Assembly (NCBI RefSeq): GCF_041107455.1
Contig: NZ_JBGBPY010000001.1
Coordinates: forward strand, 2,914,001 to 2,978,000
From: Rhodanobacter humi
Lineage (GTDB): Bacteria; Pseudomonadota; Gammaproteobacteria; Xanthomonadales; Rhodanobacteraceae
Direction: 5' to 3'
Length of the DNA: 64,000 bases
Shown piece by piece: positions 34,602-43,909 of the stretch (position 1 is the first letter of the stretch; each line of letters begins with the position of its first letter). The position numbers and the translations under genes are program-made. Below the pieces are notes generated by a model, which was not told the DNA's origin, ran no database searches, and saw only the letters and a list, made by a program, of their open reading frames with translations.

Positions 34602-35990
34602 ATGAGCTTCAGCATCGTTCCCGCCCGCCTCGACCAGGCCGACACGCTGTGCGACATCGAGCGCGCGGCGCAGGAGCTGTTCCGTGGCCATCCCGCGTGG
34701 CCGTCGTATGCCGCCGCGACCATGGATGCGCAGGCGCTGGCTGAAGCGATCGGCGCGGGCCGCGTGTGGGTGGCGCTGGACGAGGATGGTTGCGCCGTGG
34801 GCTTCGTGGGCGTGGCAATCGAGGACGGCGAGGTCGGCATTGCCGAGATCGACGTGCTGCCCAGCCACGGCCGGCGCGGCATCGGTGCGGCGTTGCTGGA
34901 GCACGCCTGCATGTGGGCGGCCGAGTCGGGCTATCCGTCCGTGGTGCTGGGCACGTTGTCCGACGTGCCGTGGAACGCGCCGTTCTATGCTCGCCACGGT
35001 TTCGAGCCGATCGCGCCGCGCGACTACACGCCGGCGCTGGTGGAGCACGCCGAGAGCGATCGTGAGCGCGGGTTCCCGACGCATCTGCGGGTCTTCATGC
35101 GGCGCCGCCTGCAGTCATCGCCTGCCGGTTGGACGCGCTGGCCGGCGCCGGCCAAGCTCAACCTGTTCCTGCGCATCACCGGCCGCCGCGACGACGGTTA
35201 CCACGAGCTGCAGACCGTGTTCCGCCTGCTGGACTGGGGCGACGAACTGCGCCTGCGCGTGCGCGCGGACGGGGCGATCCGCCGCCTCACCGACGTCCCC
35301 GGCGTGCCGGCCGAAAGCGATCTGATGGTGCGCGCCGCACGGTTGTTGCAGGAGCACGCGGGCAGCGCGCTCGGTGCCGAGATCGAGTTGGACAAGCGTA
35401 TCCCGATGGGTGGCGGCCTCGGTGGCGGCAGCTCGGACGCGGCCACCGTGCTGGTGGCGCTGAACCAGCTGTGGCGCTGCGGCTTGGATGAAGACACGTT
35501 GGCCGAGCTGGGTCGGCAACTGGGCGCCGACGTGCCGGTGTTCGTGCGCGGCCGCTCGGCCTGGGCCGAGGGCGTGGGCGAGCGGCTCACCCCGCTGGCG
35601 CTGCCGCGGCGGCACTACGTGGTGCTCGATCCGCACGCCCACGTGCCTACCGCGGCGCTGTTTCAAGCGCCTGAATTGACACGAAATGCGCCCCCGGCGA
35701 CAATTTCATCCTTTGTTTCGGGCGAAACGACGGAAAATGCCTTCACACCGGTGGTGCGCGAGCGCCATCCCGGCGTGGCGGCGGCGCTGGACTGGCTGGG
35801 CCGCCACGGGGCGGCAAGGCTTTCCGGCAGCGGCGGCTGCGTGTTCCTGGAGCTGCGCACGCTGGAACAGGCACAGGCCATCGCGGCTCGCTGCCCGCCG
35901 GAGTTCACGGCCCACGTGGCCACTGGCGTCGCGGTTTCGCCCTTGCTTGAAGCCCTGGGCCGCCACGAAGGCGGCCCGCACCGACCCTGA
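34602..35990 (+). CDS. ispE: GNAT acetyltransferase fused in frame to 4-diphosphocytidyl-2-C-methylerythritol kinase (IspE)
   Basis: 462 residues in one open frame. Residues 1-170 are a GNAT acetyltransferase with the acetyl-CoA loop SHGRRGIGAALLEHA (88-102) and a typical C-terminal FYARHGFEPI...RVFMRRRL. Residues 179-460 are IspE: PAPAKLNLFLRITGRRDDGY (181-200) and the GHMP-kinase ATP loop PMGGGLGGGSSDAA (268-281), plus LSGSGGCVF near the C-terminus. IspE phosphorylates CDP-methylerythritol in the MEP isoprenoid pathway. An internal ATG at 35097 (MRRRLQSS) could also start a 297-residue IspE, but has no clear ribosome-binding site. The fusion is unusual; an assembly indel removing a stop cannot be excluded. 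Confidence 0.85.
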   Translation: MSFSIVPARLDQADTLCDIERAAQELFRGHPAWPSYAAATMDAQALAEAIGAGRVWVALDEDGCAVGFVGVAIEDGEVGIAEIDVLPSHGRRGIGAALLEHACMWAAESGYPSVVLGTLSDVPWNAPFYARHGFEPIAPRDYTPALVEHAESDRERGFPTHLRVFMRRRLQSSPAGWTRWPAPAKLNLFLRITGRRDDGYHELQTVFRLLDWGDELRLRVRADGAIRRLTDVPGVPAESDLMVRAARLLQEHAGSALGAEIELDKRIPMGGGLGGGSSDAATVLVALNQLWRCGLDEDTLAELGRQLGADVPVFVRGRSAWAEGVGERLTPLALPRRHYVVLDPHAHVPTAALFQAPELTRNAPPATISSFVSGETTENAFTPVVRERHPGVAAALDWLGRHGAARLSGSGGCVFLELRTLEQAQAIAARCPPEFTAHVATGVAVSPLLEALGRHEGGPHRP

Positions 35991-36004
35991 GCGTCGGAGG
36001 AACC

Positions 36005-36061
36005 CCCGGCGAGCCATGGATGGCTCGTGCGGAGACCGCCATGGGATGGCGGCTCTCCGGG
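36005..36061 (+). repeat. tandem hairpin element downstream of ispE
   Basis: Two adjoining hairpins: CGAGCCAT/ATGGCTCG (36010-36017, 36020-36027) and GGAGA-CCGCCAT/ATGGCGG-TCTCC (36031-36042, 36046-36058). CCCGG/CCGGG at 36005-36009 and 36057-36061 could enclose both. Likely a dispersed intergenic repeat that also protects or ends the ispE transcript before tRNA-Gln. No U-run follows directly. Confidence 0.65.
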
Positions 36062-36172
36062 ATCGATAACGGCGGTCTGCATTTTTGCCGCTGCGAACGG
36101 AAGTGCTGTCAGGCGAGCCAGGGAGGCTTGCAAGTTGCCGGTCACGCAAGCGACCGACAACGAAATCAATAC

Positions 36173-36249
36173 TGGGGCGTCGCCAAGCTGGTTAAGGCAC
36201 GGGATTTTGATTCCCGCATGCGCAGGTTCGAATCCTGCCGCCCCAGCCA
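36173..36249 (+). tRNA. tRNA-Gln (anticodon TTG)
   Basis: Complete cloverleaf. Acceptor TGGGGCG (36173-36179) pairs with CGCCCCA (36239-36245), the anticodon loop in GGGATTTTGATTCCC reads TTG, the T-loop is GGTTCGAATCC, and the 3' CCA is encoded (36247-36249). It lies between ispE and prs, as in related genomes, 36 bases before the prs start. Confidence 0.97.
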
Positions 36250-36285
36250 TCCAGCAGCAGTTGCAGGTTACCGAGGAACGCAAGC

Positions 36286-37245
36286 GTGGACAGGTCCAGC
36301 CCGATGATGCTGTTTACCGGCAAGGCGCACCCCGCATTGGCGGAGGACGTCGCGCATCGCCTCGGCGTGCCGCTGGGCAAGGCGCTGGTCAGCACCTTCA
36401 GCGACGGCGAGGTGCAGATCGAGATCGAGGAGAACGTCCGCAACCAGGACGTGTTCGTGCTGCAGCCCACTGGCGCGCCGAGCGCGAAGAACCTGGTCGA
36501 GCTGCTGGCGTTGGCCGACGCGCTGAAGCGCGCCTCCGCCGCCAGCGTCACCGCGGTGATCCCGTACTTCGGCTATGCGCGGCAGGACCGTCGCCCGCGC
36601 TCGGCGCGCGTGCCGATCACCGCGAAGCTGGTGGCGAAACTGATCAGCACCGCCGGCGTCGACCGCGTGCTCACGGTGGACCTGCATGCCGAGCAGATCC
36701 AGGGCTTCTTCGACATCCCGGTGGACAACGTCTACGCCTCGCCGGTGCTGCTGGCCGACATCTGGCGCCACTTCAGCATGGACGACATGATCGTGGTGAG
36801 CCCGGACGTGGGCGGCGTGGTGCGCGCCCGCGCGCTGGCCAAGCGGCTGGACGACGCGGACCTCGCAATCATCGACAAGCGTCGCCCGAAGGCGAACGTG
36901 GCCACGGTGATGAACATCATCGGCGACGTGGCGGGCAAGACCTGCGTGATGGTGGACGACATCGTCGACACCGCCGGCACGCTGTGCGCCGCGGCCGCGG
37001 CGCTGAAGGAGCGCGGCGCGAAGAAGGTGGTGGCCTATTGCGTGCACCCGGTGCTGTCCGGCGCGGCGATGCGCAACCTGGAGAACTCCCAGCTCGACCA
37101 GCTGGTGGTCACCAACACGCTGCCGTTGAGTCCCGAGGCGCAGGCCTGCGCGAAGATCCGCCAGCTCTCGGTGGCCGAGCTGCTGGCCGAGACGATCCGC
37201 CGCATCGCCTTCGGCGAGTCGGTGAGTTCGCTGTACGTGGATTGA
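36286..37245 (+). CDS. prs: ribose-phosphate pyrophosphokinase (PRPP synthetase)
   Basis: 319 residues, the family length. It makes PRPP from ribose 5-phosphate and ATP for purine, pyrimidine, His and Trp synthesis. Visible are the flexible-loop/ATP region [21 protein letters not shown] (about 93-113), the [13 protein letters not shown] block and the PRPP-binding loop [10 protein letters not shown] (about 217-226). The GTG at 36286 follows GAGGAA with 7-base spacing and gives the usual length; an ATG six codons later (36304) is an alternative. Confidence 0.95.
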   Translation: MDRSSPMMLFTGKAHPALAEDVAHRLGVPLGKALVSTFSDGEVQIEIEENVRNQDVFVLQPTGAPSAKNLVELLALADALKRASAASVTAVIPYFGYARQDRRPRSARVPITAKLVAKLISTAGVDRVLTVDLHAEQIQGFFDIPVDNVYASPVLLADIWRHFSMDDMIVVSPDVGGVVRARALAKRLDDADLAIIDKRRPKANVATVMNIIGDVAGKTCVMVDDIVDTAGTLCAAAAALKERGAKKVVAYCVHPVLSGAAMRNLENSQLDQLVVTNTLPLSPEAQACAKIRQLSVAELLAETIRRIAFGESVSSLYVD

Positions 37246-37350
37246 TTCCGTCGCGGCGGTCAGACCGTCACGACAACCAACGGCTTTTCTGGTCGCGGAA
37301 AAGTCGAACAGCCGCCGCGAGGCGGTTCTCCAAACCAAGGTAGTACCGAA

Positions 37351-38022
37351 ATGGCACAGACTCATGAAATCAAGGCCGAAAGCCGCAAGGACGAGGGGAA
37401 GGGTGCGAGCCGCCGCCTGCGTCGCGCGAGCTTCGTTCCGGCCGTCGTCTATGGTGCGGGCCAGCCCGCGCAGAGCATCCAGATCGAGCACAACACCATC
37501 CTGCTCGCCGCCAAGCACGAGTGGTTCTTCTCCTCCGTGCTCGACCTGAACGTCGACGGCAAGGTGCAGAAGGTGCTGGTGCGTGACTGGCAGAAGCATC
37601 CGTTCAAGCAGCAGATGATGCACATGGACTTCCTGCGCATCGACGAGAACGCCAAGCTGCGCGTGAACGTGCCGCTGCACTTCCTGAACCAGGAGAAGTC
37701 CGACGCCGCCAAGACCTCCGGCGTGGTGATCTCGCACAACCTGACGGAAGTGGAAGTCTCCTGCCTGCCGCGGGATCTGCCCGAGTTCATCGAGCTGGAC
37801 CTGGCCGGCCTCAAGCCCGGCGACATCGTGCACCTCTCGCAGGTGAAGCTGCCGAAGGGCGTGGAGAGCGTGGCGCTGCACCTGGGCGCCGACCACGACA
37901 TGACCGTGGTCACCGCGAACACGATGAAGGAAGAGGTCGAGGAAGCGCCGGCCGATGCCGCCGCCGCGACCGAGGCTGCGCCGGCCGCAGCCGCCGCGCC
38001 GGCCAAGGACGCCAAGAAGTAA
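37351..38022 (+). CDS. rplY: 50S ribosomal protein L25 (Ctc-type)
   Basis: 223 residues. The N-terminal 5S-rRNA-binding L25 domain (1-95, with ESRKDEGKGASRRLRR and VVYGAGQPA) is joined to the C-terminal TL5/Ctc beta domain (100-190). The Ala/Glu-rich tail (EEAPADAAAATEAAPAAAAA) is low-complexity. It binds 5S rRNA in the large subunit. Order prs-rplY-pth-ychF is conserved in Gammaproteobacteria. The 105-base leader contains GC-rich inverted segments but no clear terminator. Confidence 0.93.
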   Translation: MAQTHEIKAESRKDEGKGASRRLRRASFVPAVVYGAGQPAQSIQIEHNTILLAAKHEWFFSSVLDLNVDGKVQKVLVRDWQKHPFKQQMMHMDFLRIDENAKLRVNVPLHFLNQEKSDAAKTSGVVISHNLTEVEVSCLPRDLPEFIELDLAGLKPGDIVHLSQVKLPKGVESVALHLGADHDMTVVTANTMKEEVEEAPADAAAATEAAPAAAAAPAKDAKK

Positions 38023-38074
38023 GCCGCTGCGGCCCGCGCCCCGACGGGTGCGGGCCGCACGCTTGCTGGCCGTC

Positions 38075-38659
38075 ATGGCAGGTCTCAGGCTCATCGTCGG
38101 ACTGGGCAATCCCGGTGCCGAATACCTCCGAACCCGGCACAACGCCGGGTTCTGGTTTGTGGACGCCCTCGTGGCGGGGCAGGGTGCGCGCTGGGGCTTC
38201 GACGGCAAGCTGCACGGCGAGACCTGCAAGCTGCGCATCGGCGGCGAGAGCGTGTGGCTGCTCAAGCCCGCTACTTTCATGAACAAGAGCGGCATCGCGG
38301 TGGCATCCGCGCTGCGCTACTACAAGATCGAGCCTGCGGAATGTCTGGTCGCCCATGACGACCTGGACCTTCCCGCCGGCACCACGCGGCTGAAGTTCGA
38401 CGGCGGCCACGGCGGCCAGAACGGCTTGCGCGACATCGTCGCCCATCTGGGCCACGGCAAGTTCCACCGTCTGCGCCTGGGCATCGGCCACCCCGGCCAC
38501 AAGGACCAGGTCACCTCGTGGGTGCTGGGCCGGCCCTCGGCGCCGGACGAGGACGCGATCCTCGACGGCATCGCCCGCGCGCTGGACGTGCTGCCGCTGG
38601 CCGTGGACGGCCAGTTCGACAAGGCGATGCAGAAATTGCATACCGTCGATGACAAGTAG
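38075..38659 (+). CDS. pth: peptidyl-tRNA hydrolase
   Basis: 194 residues. It cleaves peptidyl-tRNA dropped by ribosomes. Catalytic His22 lies in GNPGAEYLRTRHNAGF, with KPATFMNKSG, the HDDLDLPAG motif and GGHGGQNGLRDI all present. ATG 38075 opens MAGLRLIVGLGNPG; the longer frame upstream overlaps rplY and is not real. Confidence 0.95.
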   Translation: MAGLRLIVGLGNPGAEYLRTRHNAGFWFVDALVAGQGARWGFDGKLHGETCKLRIGGESVWLLKPATFMNKSGIAVASALRYYKIEPAECLVAHDDLDLPAGTTRLKFDGGHGGQNGLRDIVAHLGHGKFHRLRLGIGHPGHKDQVTSWVLGRPSAPDEDAILDGIARALDVLPLAVDGQFDKAMQKLHTVDDK

Positions 38660-38669
38660 GTTTTTATGA

Positions 38670-38752
38670 CGTCATTCCCGCGAAAGCGGGAATCCACCTT
38701 AGCTTTGGGCCGGCAACCGGTCCCATGGATTCCCGCTTTCGCGGGAATGACG
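38670..38752. repeat. paired REP-like palindromes between pth and ychF
   Basis: Two 27-base arms (38670-38696 and 38726-38752) are perfect reverse complements around 29 bases. Each arm is itself a palindrome (TTCCCGC GAAA GCGGGAA). The arrangement resembles a BIME. It starts 10 bases after the pth stop. Confidence 0.9.
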
Positions 38753-38780
38753 CCCTGAACAGCACATACCGGAGTACCCC

Positions 38781-39872
38781 ATGGGCATCAAATGCGGCAT
38801 CGTCGGCCTGCCCAACGTCGGCAAGTCCACCCTGTTCAACGCGCTCACCAAGGCCGGCATCGCCGCGGCGAACTTCCCGTTCTGCACCATTGAGCCCAAT
38901 GTCGGCGTGGTGCCGGTGCCCGACCCGCGGCTCAATGCGCTGGCGGCCATCGTCAACCCGCAGAAGGTGATCCCGACGGCGGTGGAGTTCGTCGACATCG
39001 CCGGCCTGGTCGCCGGCGCCTCGAAGGGCGAGGGTCTGGGCAACAAGTTCCTGGCGCACATTCGCGAGGTGGATGCGATCGCCCACGTGGTGCGCTGCTT
39101 CGAGCACGGCGACATCGTGCACGTGGCCGGCAAGGTCGATCCCATCGCCGACATCGAAACCATCGACACCGAGCTGGCGCTGGCCGACCTGGAGTCGGTG
39201 GAGAAAGCGCTGAACCGCGCCGAGCGCGCCGCCAAGGCGAACGACAAGGAAGCGCTGGCGAAGAAACCGGTGCTGCAGAAGCTCGCCGCCACGCTCAACG
39301 AGGGCCGGTCCGCGCGCAGCGCGAAGCTGGACGAGGAGGAAAAGGCGCTGGTGCGCGACCTGTTCCTGCTCACCCTGAAGCCGCTGATGTACATCGCGAA
39401 CGTGCTGGAAGACGGCTTCGAGAACAATCCGCACCTCGATGCCGTGCGTGCCCGTGCCGCCGAAGAGGGTGCCGAGGTGGTGCCGGTGTGCGCCGCCATC
39501 GAGGAGGAGCTGGCCCAGCTCGACGACGCCGACCGCGACGAGTTCCTCAAGGACCTGGGCCTGGACGAGCCCGGCCTCAACCGCGTGATCCGTGCCGGCT
39601 ACAAGCTGCTCGACCTGCAGACCTACTTCACTGCCGGCGTGAAGGAAGTGCGTGCCTGGACGATCAAGCGCGGTTTTACCGCGCCGCAGGCCGCAGGCGT
39701 GATCCACACCGACTTCGAGCGCGGCTTCATCCGTGCCGAGACGGTGGGCTACGACGATTTCATCCAGTACAAGGGTGAGCAAGGCGCGGCGCAGGCCGGC
39801 CGCCTGCGCAAGGAAGGCAAGGACTACGTGGTCAAGGACGGCGACGTGCTGCACTTCCTGTTCAACGTCTGA
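38781..39872 (+). CDS. ychF: ribosome-binding ATPase YchF (OLA1/Obg family)
   Basis: 363 residues. The G1 loop is GLPNVGKST (8-16), switch [15 protein letters not shown] (32-45), G3 [21 protein letters not shown], and the C-terminal TGS domain ends with [25 protein letters not shown]. YchF binds ATP rather than GTP and associates with ribosomes in stress. Next to pth as in most bacteria. Confidence 0.96.
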   Translation: MGIKCGIVGLPNVGKSTLFNALTKAGIAAANFPFCTIEPNVGVVPVPDPRLNALAAIVNPQKVIPTAVEFVDIAGLVAGASKGEGLGNKFLAHIREVDAIAHVVRCFEHGDIVHVAGKVDPIADIETIDTELALADLESVEKALNRAERAAKANDKEALAKKPVLQKLAATLNEGRSARSAKLDEEEKALVRDLFLLTLKPLMYIANVLEDGFENNPHLDAVRARAAEEGAEVVPVCAAIEEELAQLDDADRDEFLKDLGLDEPGLNRVIRAGYKLLDLQTYFTAGVKEVRAWTIKRGFTAPQAAGVIHTDFERGFIRAETVGYDDFIQYKGEQGAAQAGRLRKEGKDYVVKDGDVLHFLFNV

Positions 39873-39953
39873 GTCGATCTTGCACGGGCGGCACGCTGCG
39901 TTGCCGCGAGATCCATGCGAGGATGCGCGCCACTCGGCAATGCGGAGTGGCGC

Positions 39954-40451
39954 ATGGCGGAAATGCTGCTGCGGATTCGGTTGGGACGTCCCGAAGACGC
40001 CCGCGCGGTGAGTGTGCTGGTGCGCCGCGTGACGCGGCGCTGGATCGTGCCCGACCAGCCGCGCGAGGCGGGCCTGGCGCTGCTTTCGCGGCAGGGGACG
40101 GCGGACCAGCGACAACGCATGGCCGAAGGCCATCGTTTCCATCTCGCCTGGCTCGGTGGCACCTTGGTGGGCGTGGTGGCCATGCGTGATGACAGCCATC
40201 TCACCCAGCTCTTCGTCGGCACCCGCCACCACGGGCGCGGCATCGCGCGGCGCCTGTGGCAACGCGCGATGGCCGACGCGGTGCGTCGCGCCGGCACGCG
40301 TCGCTTCACGCTCAACGCCTCGCGCTGCGCGGTGCCGGCCTATCGCCGGCTGGGTTTCGTGGCCACCGGGCCGGAGCGGTTTTCGCCGAACGGCGTGCTC
40401 ACCACGCCGATGTTGCTGGAATGCGCGCCAGCCCGATGCCAGCGGGCATAA
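39954..40451 (+). CDS. GNAT-family N-acetyltransferase
   Basis: 165 residues. The acetyl-CoA loop is visible in LTQLFVGTRHHGRGIARRLWQRA (about 83-105, with the R-x-x-G-x-A type turn) and the C-terminal AVPAYRRLGF motif (about 131-140). The N-terminal DARAVSVLVRRVTRRWI helix is typical of small stand-alone GNATs. Substrate unknown. Start at ATG 39954 after GGAG. Confidence 0.85.
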   Translation: MAEMLLRIRLGRPEDARAVSVLVRRVTRRWIVPDQPREAGLALLSRQGTADQRQRMAEGHRFHLAWLGGTLVGVVAMRDDSHLTQLFVGTRHHGRGIARRLWQRAMADAVRRAGTRRFTLNASRCAVPAYRRLGFVATGPERFSPNGVLTTPMLLECAPARCQRA

Positions 40452-40485
40452 TGCTGCTTCCCCAGTTTCAGCAACCGAGGCGCGC

Positions 40486-40986
40486 ATGCCAGGCCAGCAG
40501 CACGAAGTCACGTTCCGCTTCCTCGCCCAGCCCACCGACGTCAATTTCGGCGGCAAGGTGCACGGCGGCATGGCGATGAAGTGGATCGACCAGGCCGGCT
40601 ACGCCTGCGCGGTGGCGTGGAGCGGGGCGTACTGCGTCACCGCCTCGGTCAGCGGCATCCAGTTCGTGGCGCCGATCCTGATCGGCGACCTGGTCACGGT
40701 GCGTGCGCGGCTGATCCACACCGGCAGCAGCAGCATGCACATGGCGGTGGACGTGCTGGCCAGCGACTTGCGCAAGGACGAGCGGCGCCTGGCGACCAGC
40801 TGCGTGATGGTGTTCGTGGCGCTGGACGCGCCGGACGGCAAGCCCACCCCGGTGCCGCGCTGGGAGCCGCGCGACGACGCCGAACGCCAGCTGCAGGCGC
40901 ATGCGCGGCGGTTGCAGGAGCTGTCGCGCGAGATGGGGCAACTGGTGGATGCGCGGGGCGGCGAAAACCGTCGCGATCAGGGCTGA
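40486..40986 (+). CDS. acyl-CoA thioesterase, hotdog fold
   Basis: 166 residues, the YciA/BACH-type hotdog domain: VNFGGKVHGGMAMKWIDQAGYACAVAWSG (about 19-47) with the central Asp, then ASVSGIQFVAPILIGDLVTVRARLIHTGSSSMHM. These enzymes hydrolyse acyl-CoA esters in the cytosol. The chain-length preference is not readable. It ends 39 bases before the tRNA-operon promoter. Confidence 0.85.
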   Translation: MPGQQHEVTFRFLAQPTDVNFGGKVHGGMAMKWIDQAGYACAVAWSGAYCVTASVSGIQFVAPILIGDLVTVRARLIHTGSSSMHMAVDVLASDLRKDERRLATSCVMVFVALDAPDGKPTPVPRWEPRDDAERQLQAHARRLQELSREMGQLVDARGGENRRDQG

Positions 40987-41025
40987 AAACCCGTTGCGAA
41001 TCGCGCTTGCGCGCGCCGAAGGGTG

Positions 41026-41054
41026 TTGACAGTCGACGGGTCGATCCACACAAT
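41026..41054 (+). promoter_or_regulatory. promoter of the tRNA-Tyr-Gly-Thr-tuf unit
   Basis: A perfect -35 TTGACA (41026-41031), 17-base spacer and -10 CACAAT (41049-41054), 14 bases before the 5' end of tRNA-Tyr. Confidence 0.6.
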
Positions 41055-41068
41055 ACGCGTTCTTTGTT

Positions 41069-41154
41069 GGAGGGATACCCAAGCGGCCAACGGGGGCAGA
41101 CTGTAAATCTGCTGGCTTACGCCTTCGGTGGTTCGAATCCACCTCCCTCCACCA
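41069..41154 (+). tRNA. tRNA-Tyr (anticodon GTA)
   Basis: Class II tRNA with a long variable arm. Acceptor GGAGGGA (41069-41075) pairs with TCCCTCC (41144-41150), the anticodon stem-loop CAGACTGTAAATCTG reads GTA, and the 3' CCA is encoded. First of three tRNAs ahead of tuf, an arrangement shared with E. coli tyrU-glyT-thrT-tufB. Confidence 0.97.
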
Positions 41155-41230
41155 GTCGACTCGCGAAAGATTGCGATTGGGCTGGTTCGTCGAGTCGGCC
41201 TGGCCGATCCGGCAACGGGCTCCGCGCAGG

Positions 41231-41304
<74 letters not shown>

Positions 41305-41327
41305 TTGATCCCGTCGTTTGAAATTTT

Positions 41328-41403
<76 letters not shown>

Positions 41404-41464
41404 TCATTGTTGCTCGCCCGTTCCGGGCGGTTTTCCTCTCATTGACTCCACCGGGATTCTGGTC

Positions 41465-42655
41465 ATGGCAAAGGGCAAGTTCGAGCGCACCAAGCCCCAC
41501 GTGAACGTGGGCACGATCGGTCACGTGGACCACGGCAAGACGACGCTGACGGCGGCGCTGACGAAGGTTGGTGCGGAACGTTTTGGCGGCGAATTCAAGG
41601 CCTACGACGCGATCGACGCGGCGCCGGAAGAGAAGGCGCGCGGCATCACGATCTCGACGGCGCACGTGGAATACGAGTCGCCGGTGCGCCATTACGCGCA
41701 CGTGGACTGCCCGGGCCACGCCGACTATGTGAAGAACATGATCACGGGTGCGGCGCAGATGGACGGTGCGATCCTGGTGTGCTCGGCCGCGGATGGCCCG
41801 ATGCCGCAGACGCGCGAGCACATCCTGCTGTCGCGCCAGGTGGGCGTGCCGTACATCGTGGTGTTCCTGAACAAGGCCGACATGGTGGACGACGCCGAGC
41901 TGCTGGAGCTCGTCGAGATGGAAGTGCGCGAGCTGCTGTCGAAGTACGACTTCCCGGGCGACGACACCCCGATCATCAAGGGTTCGGCGCTGAAGGCGCT
42001 GGAAGGCGACCAGAGCGAGATCGGCGTGCCGGCGATCATCCAGCTGGTGGATGCGCTGGACAGCTACATCCCGGAGCCGGTGCGTGCGATCGACAAGCCG
42101 TTCCTGATGCCGGTGGAAGACGTGTTCTCGATCTCGGGCCGCGGCACCGTGGTGACCGGCCGTATCGAGCGCGGCGTGATCAAGGTCGGTGACGAAATCG
42201 AAGTGGTCGGCATCCGTCCGACCCAGAAGACCACCGTGACCGGCGTGGAAATGTTCCGCAAGCTGCTGGACCAGGGCCAGGCGGGCGACAACGCGGGTCT
42301 GCTGCTGCGCGGCCTGAAGCGTGACGACGTGGAGCGTGGCCAGGTGCTGGCGAAGCCGGGCACGATCACCCCGCACACGGACTTCGAGGCCGAGGTGTAC
42401 GTGCTGTCGAAGGACGAAGGCGGCCGTCATACGCCGTTCTTCAAGGGCTACCGCCCGCAGTTCTACTTCCGCACCACCGACGTGACGGGCGCCTGCCAAC
42501 TGCCGGACGGCGTGGAGATGGTGATGCCGGGCGACAACGTGAAGATGGTGGTGAGTCTGATCCACCCGATCGCGATGGACGAAGGCCTGCGCTTCGCGAT
42601 CCGCGAAGGCGGCCGCACTGTCGGCGCCGGTGTGGTGGCCAAGGTCATCAAGTAA
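41465..42655 (+). CDS. tuf: elongation factor Tu, copy 1
   Basis: 396 residues. It delivers aminoacyl-tRNA to the ribosome. G1 GHVDHGKTT (19-27), G3 DCPGHADY (81-88) and G4 NKAD (136-139) are all intact, followed by the two beta-barrel domains. Its protein is identical to that of the second copy at 58947-60137; I count eight base differences by eye, all synonymous. It belongs to the tRNA-tuf-secE-nusG arrangement. Confidence 0.98.
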   Translation: MAKGKFERTKPHVNVGTIGHVDHGKTTLTAALTKVGAERFGGEFKAYDAIDAAPEEKARGITISTAHVEYESPVRHYAHVDCPGHADYVKNMITGAAQMDGAILVCSAADGPMPQTREHILLSRQVGVPYIVVFLNKADMVDDAELLELVEMEVRELLSKYDFPGDDTPIIKGSALKALEGDQSEIGVPAIIQLVDALDSYIPEPVRAIDKPFLMPVEDVFSISGRGTVVTGRIERGVIKVGDEIEVVGIRPTQKTTVTGVEMFRKLLDQGQAGDNAGLLLRGLKRDDVERGQVLAKPGTITPHTDFEAEVYVLSKDEGGRHTPFFKGYRPQFYFRTTDVTGACQLPDGVEMVMPGDNVKMVVSLIHPIAMDEGLRFAIREGGRTVGAGVVAKVIK

Positions 42656-42662
42656 TACCCTG

Positions 42663-42728
42663 CGGGATCCGGGTGACGGGATTCGGAAGCGTGACAACGC
42701 GCTTTCGGGTCCTGGGGGCCGGATCCCG
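42663..42728 (+). terminator. long-range hairpin after tuf copy 1
   Basis: CGGGATCCGG (42663-42672) and CCGGATCCCG (42719-42728) are perfect complements across a 46-base GC-rich loop, 15 bases before tRNA-Trp. It may separate tuf from the tRNA-Trp-secE-nusG transcript or guide tRNA 5' processing. It lacks a T-run. Confidence 0.4.
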
Positions 42729-42743
42729 TTTCCCGTTTCAGAT

Positions 42744-42819
<76 letters not shown>

Positions 42820-42900
42820 TCTTCCCGAGGATCGATGACGGATGACGGCGTACCGGACGCTTTCCAGGTTCCGGTGACCGATGACATCCGCAGACTGCAC

Positions 42901-43290
42901 ATGAACACCAAGGCAGAACAGCCCAAGGGCACGAGCGTCGCCGATATCGGCAAACTGGTGCTGGCCGCCGTGATCCTGGTGGCCGGCGTCGTCGCCTATT
43001 CCTGGTTCAGCAATGACGCCAACGTGCCGCCGGTGGTGCGCCTGCTGGGCGTGCTGGCGGCGCTGGTGATCGCACTGGCGATCGCCGCGTTCACCGCGCT
43101 GGGACGTCGCGTGCGGCACTTCCTCGCCGAATCGCAGTTCGAAATGCGCAAGGTGGTCTGGCCGACTCGCGACGAGACGATCAAGACCACCGGCATCATC
43201 CTCGTCGTGGTCATCATCCTGTCGCTGCTGCTGGGCCTGATCGACCTGATCCTGAAGTCGGTCATTCTCGACTGGCTGCTCAAGCTGTGA
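42901..43290 (+). CDS. secE: preprotein translocase subunit SecE
   Basis: 129 residues with three membrane segments (about 17-37, 44-64, 95-120), the long E. coli-like form. The conserved cytoplasmic helix [18 protein letters not shown] precedes the essential last segment. SecE clamps SecY in the translocon. Start at ATG 42901 ([11 protein letters not shown]), since the longer frame upstream crosses tRNA-Trp. Confidence 0.95.
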   Translation: MNTKAEQPKGTSVADIGKLVLAAVILVAGVVAYSWFSNDANVPPVVRLLGVLAALVIALAIAAFTALGRRVRHFLAESQFEMRKVVWPTRDETIKTTGIILVVVIILSLLLGLIDLILKSVILDWLLKL

Positions 43291-43300
43291 GGTCAAAGCC

Positions 43301-43861
43301 GTGAGCAAGCGTTGGTATGTGGTGCACGCCTATTCGGGCTTCGAGAACCAGGTGAAGCGGGCGCTCTCCGAGCGCATCGTGCGCGCCGGGATGGAGGAGA
43401 AGTTCGGCGAGGTGCTGGTGCCGACCGAAGAAGTGATCGAGATGCGAGGCGGCCAGAAGCGCCGCAGCGATCGCAAGTTCTTCCCCGGCTATGTGCTGGT
43501 GCAGATCGAGACGAACACCGAGGGCAAGGCGCCGCGCATCGACGACGAGTGCTGGCACCTGGTGAAGGAAACCCCCAAGGTGATGGGCTTCATCGGCGGC
43601 ACCGCCGACAAGCCACTGCCGATCAAGGACAGCGAGGCCGACACCATCCTCAGCCGCGTGCGCGAGGGCGTGGAAAAGCCCAAGCCCAAGGTGCTGTTCG
43701 AGCCGGGCGAGATGGTGCGCGTCACCGAGGGCCCGTTCAACGACTTCAACGGCGTGGTCGAGGAAGTCAACTACGAGAAGAGCCGCCTGCGTGTGGCGGT
43801 GCTGATCTTCGGCCGCTCTACTCCAGTAGAACTGGAGTTTGGCCAGGTCGAGAAGGCTTAA
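43301..43861 (+). CDS. nusG: transcription termination/antitermination factor NusG
   Basis: 186 residues starting at GTG 43301, 10 bases after secE. The NGN domain (1-115: [19 protein letters not shown]) contacts RNA polymerase; the KOW domain (about 130-186: [35 protein letters not shown]) contacts Rho or ribosomal protein S10. Confidence 0.97.
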   Translation: MSKRWYVVHAYSGFENQVKRALSERIVRAGMEEKFGEVLVPTEEVIEMRGGQKRRSDRKFFPGYVLVQIETNTEGKAPRIDDECWHLVKETPKVMGFIGGTADKPLPIKDSEADTILSRVREGVEKPKPKVLFEPGEMVRVTEGPFNDFNGVVEEVNYEKSRLRVAVLIFGRSTPVELEFGQVEKA

Positions 43862-43909
43862 TCTGGCTGAGGCGTTCGGGCGGAGCGGCATTGCATCGCA
43901 CGTTCGCCT

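Noticed and set aside
34602-35096. GNAT part considered as a separate gene with its own stop before ispE
   Set aside because: No stop codon exists in that frame between the domains; it can be separate only if the sequence has an error, so I report it as a fusion.
38664-40571. A 635-codon minus-strand frame opposite ychF
   Set aside because: It passes through the REP pair and antisense to a conserved gene; no domain.
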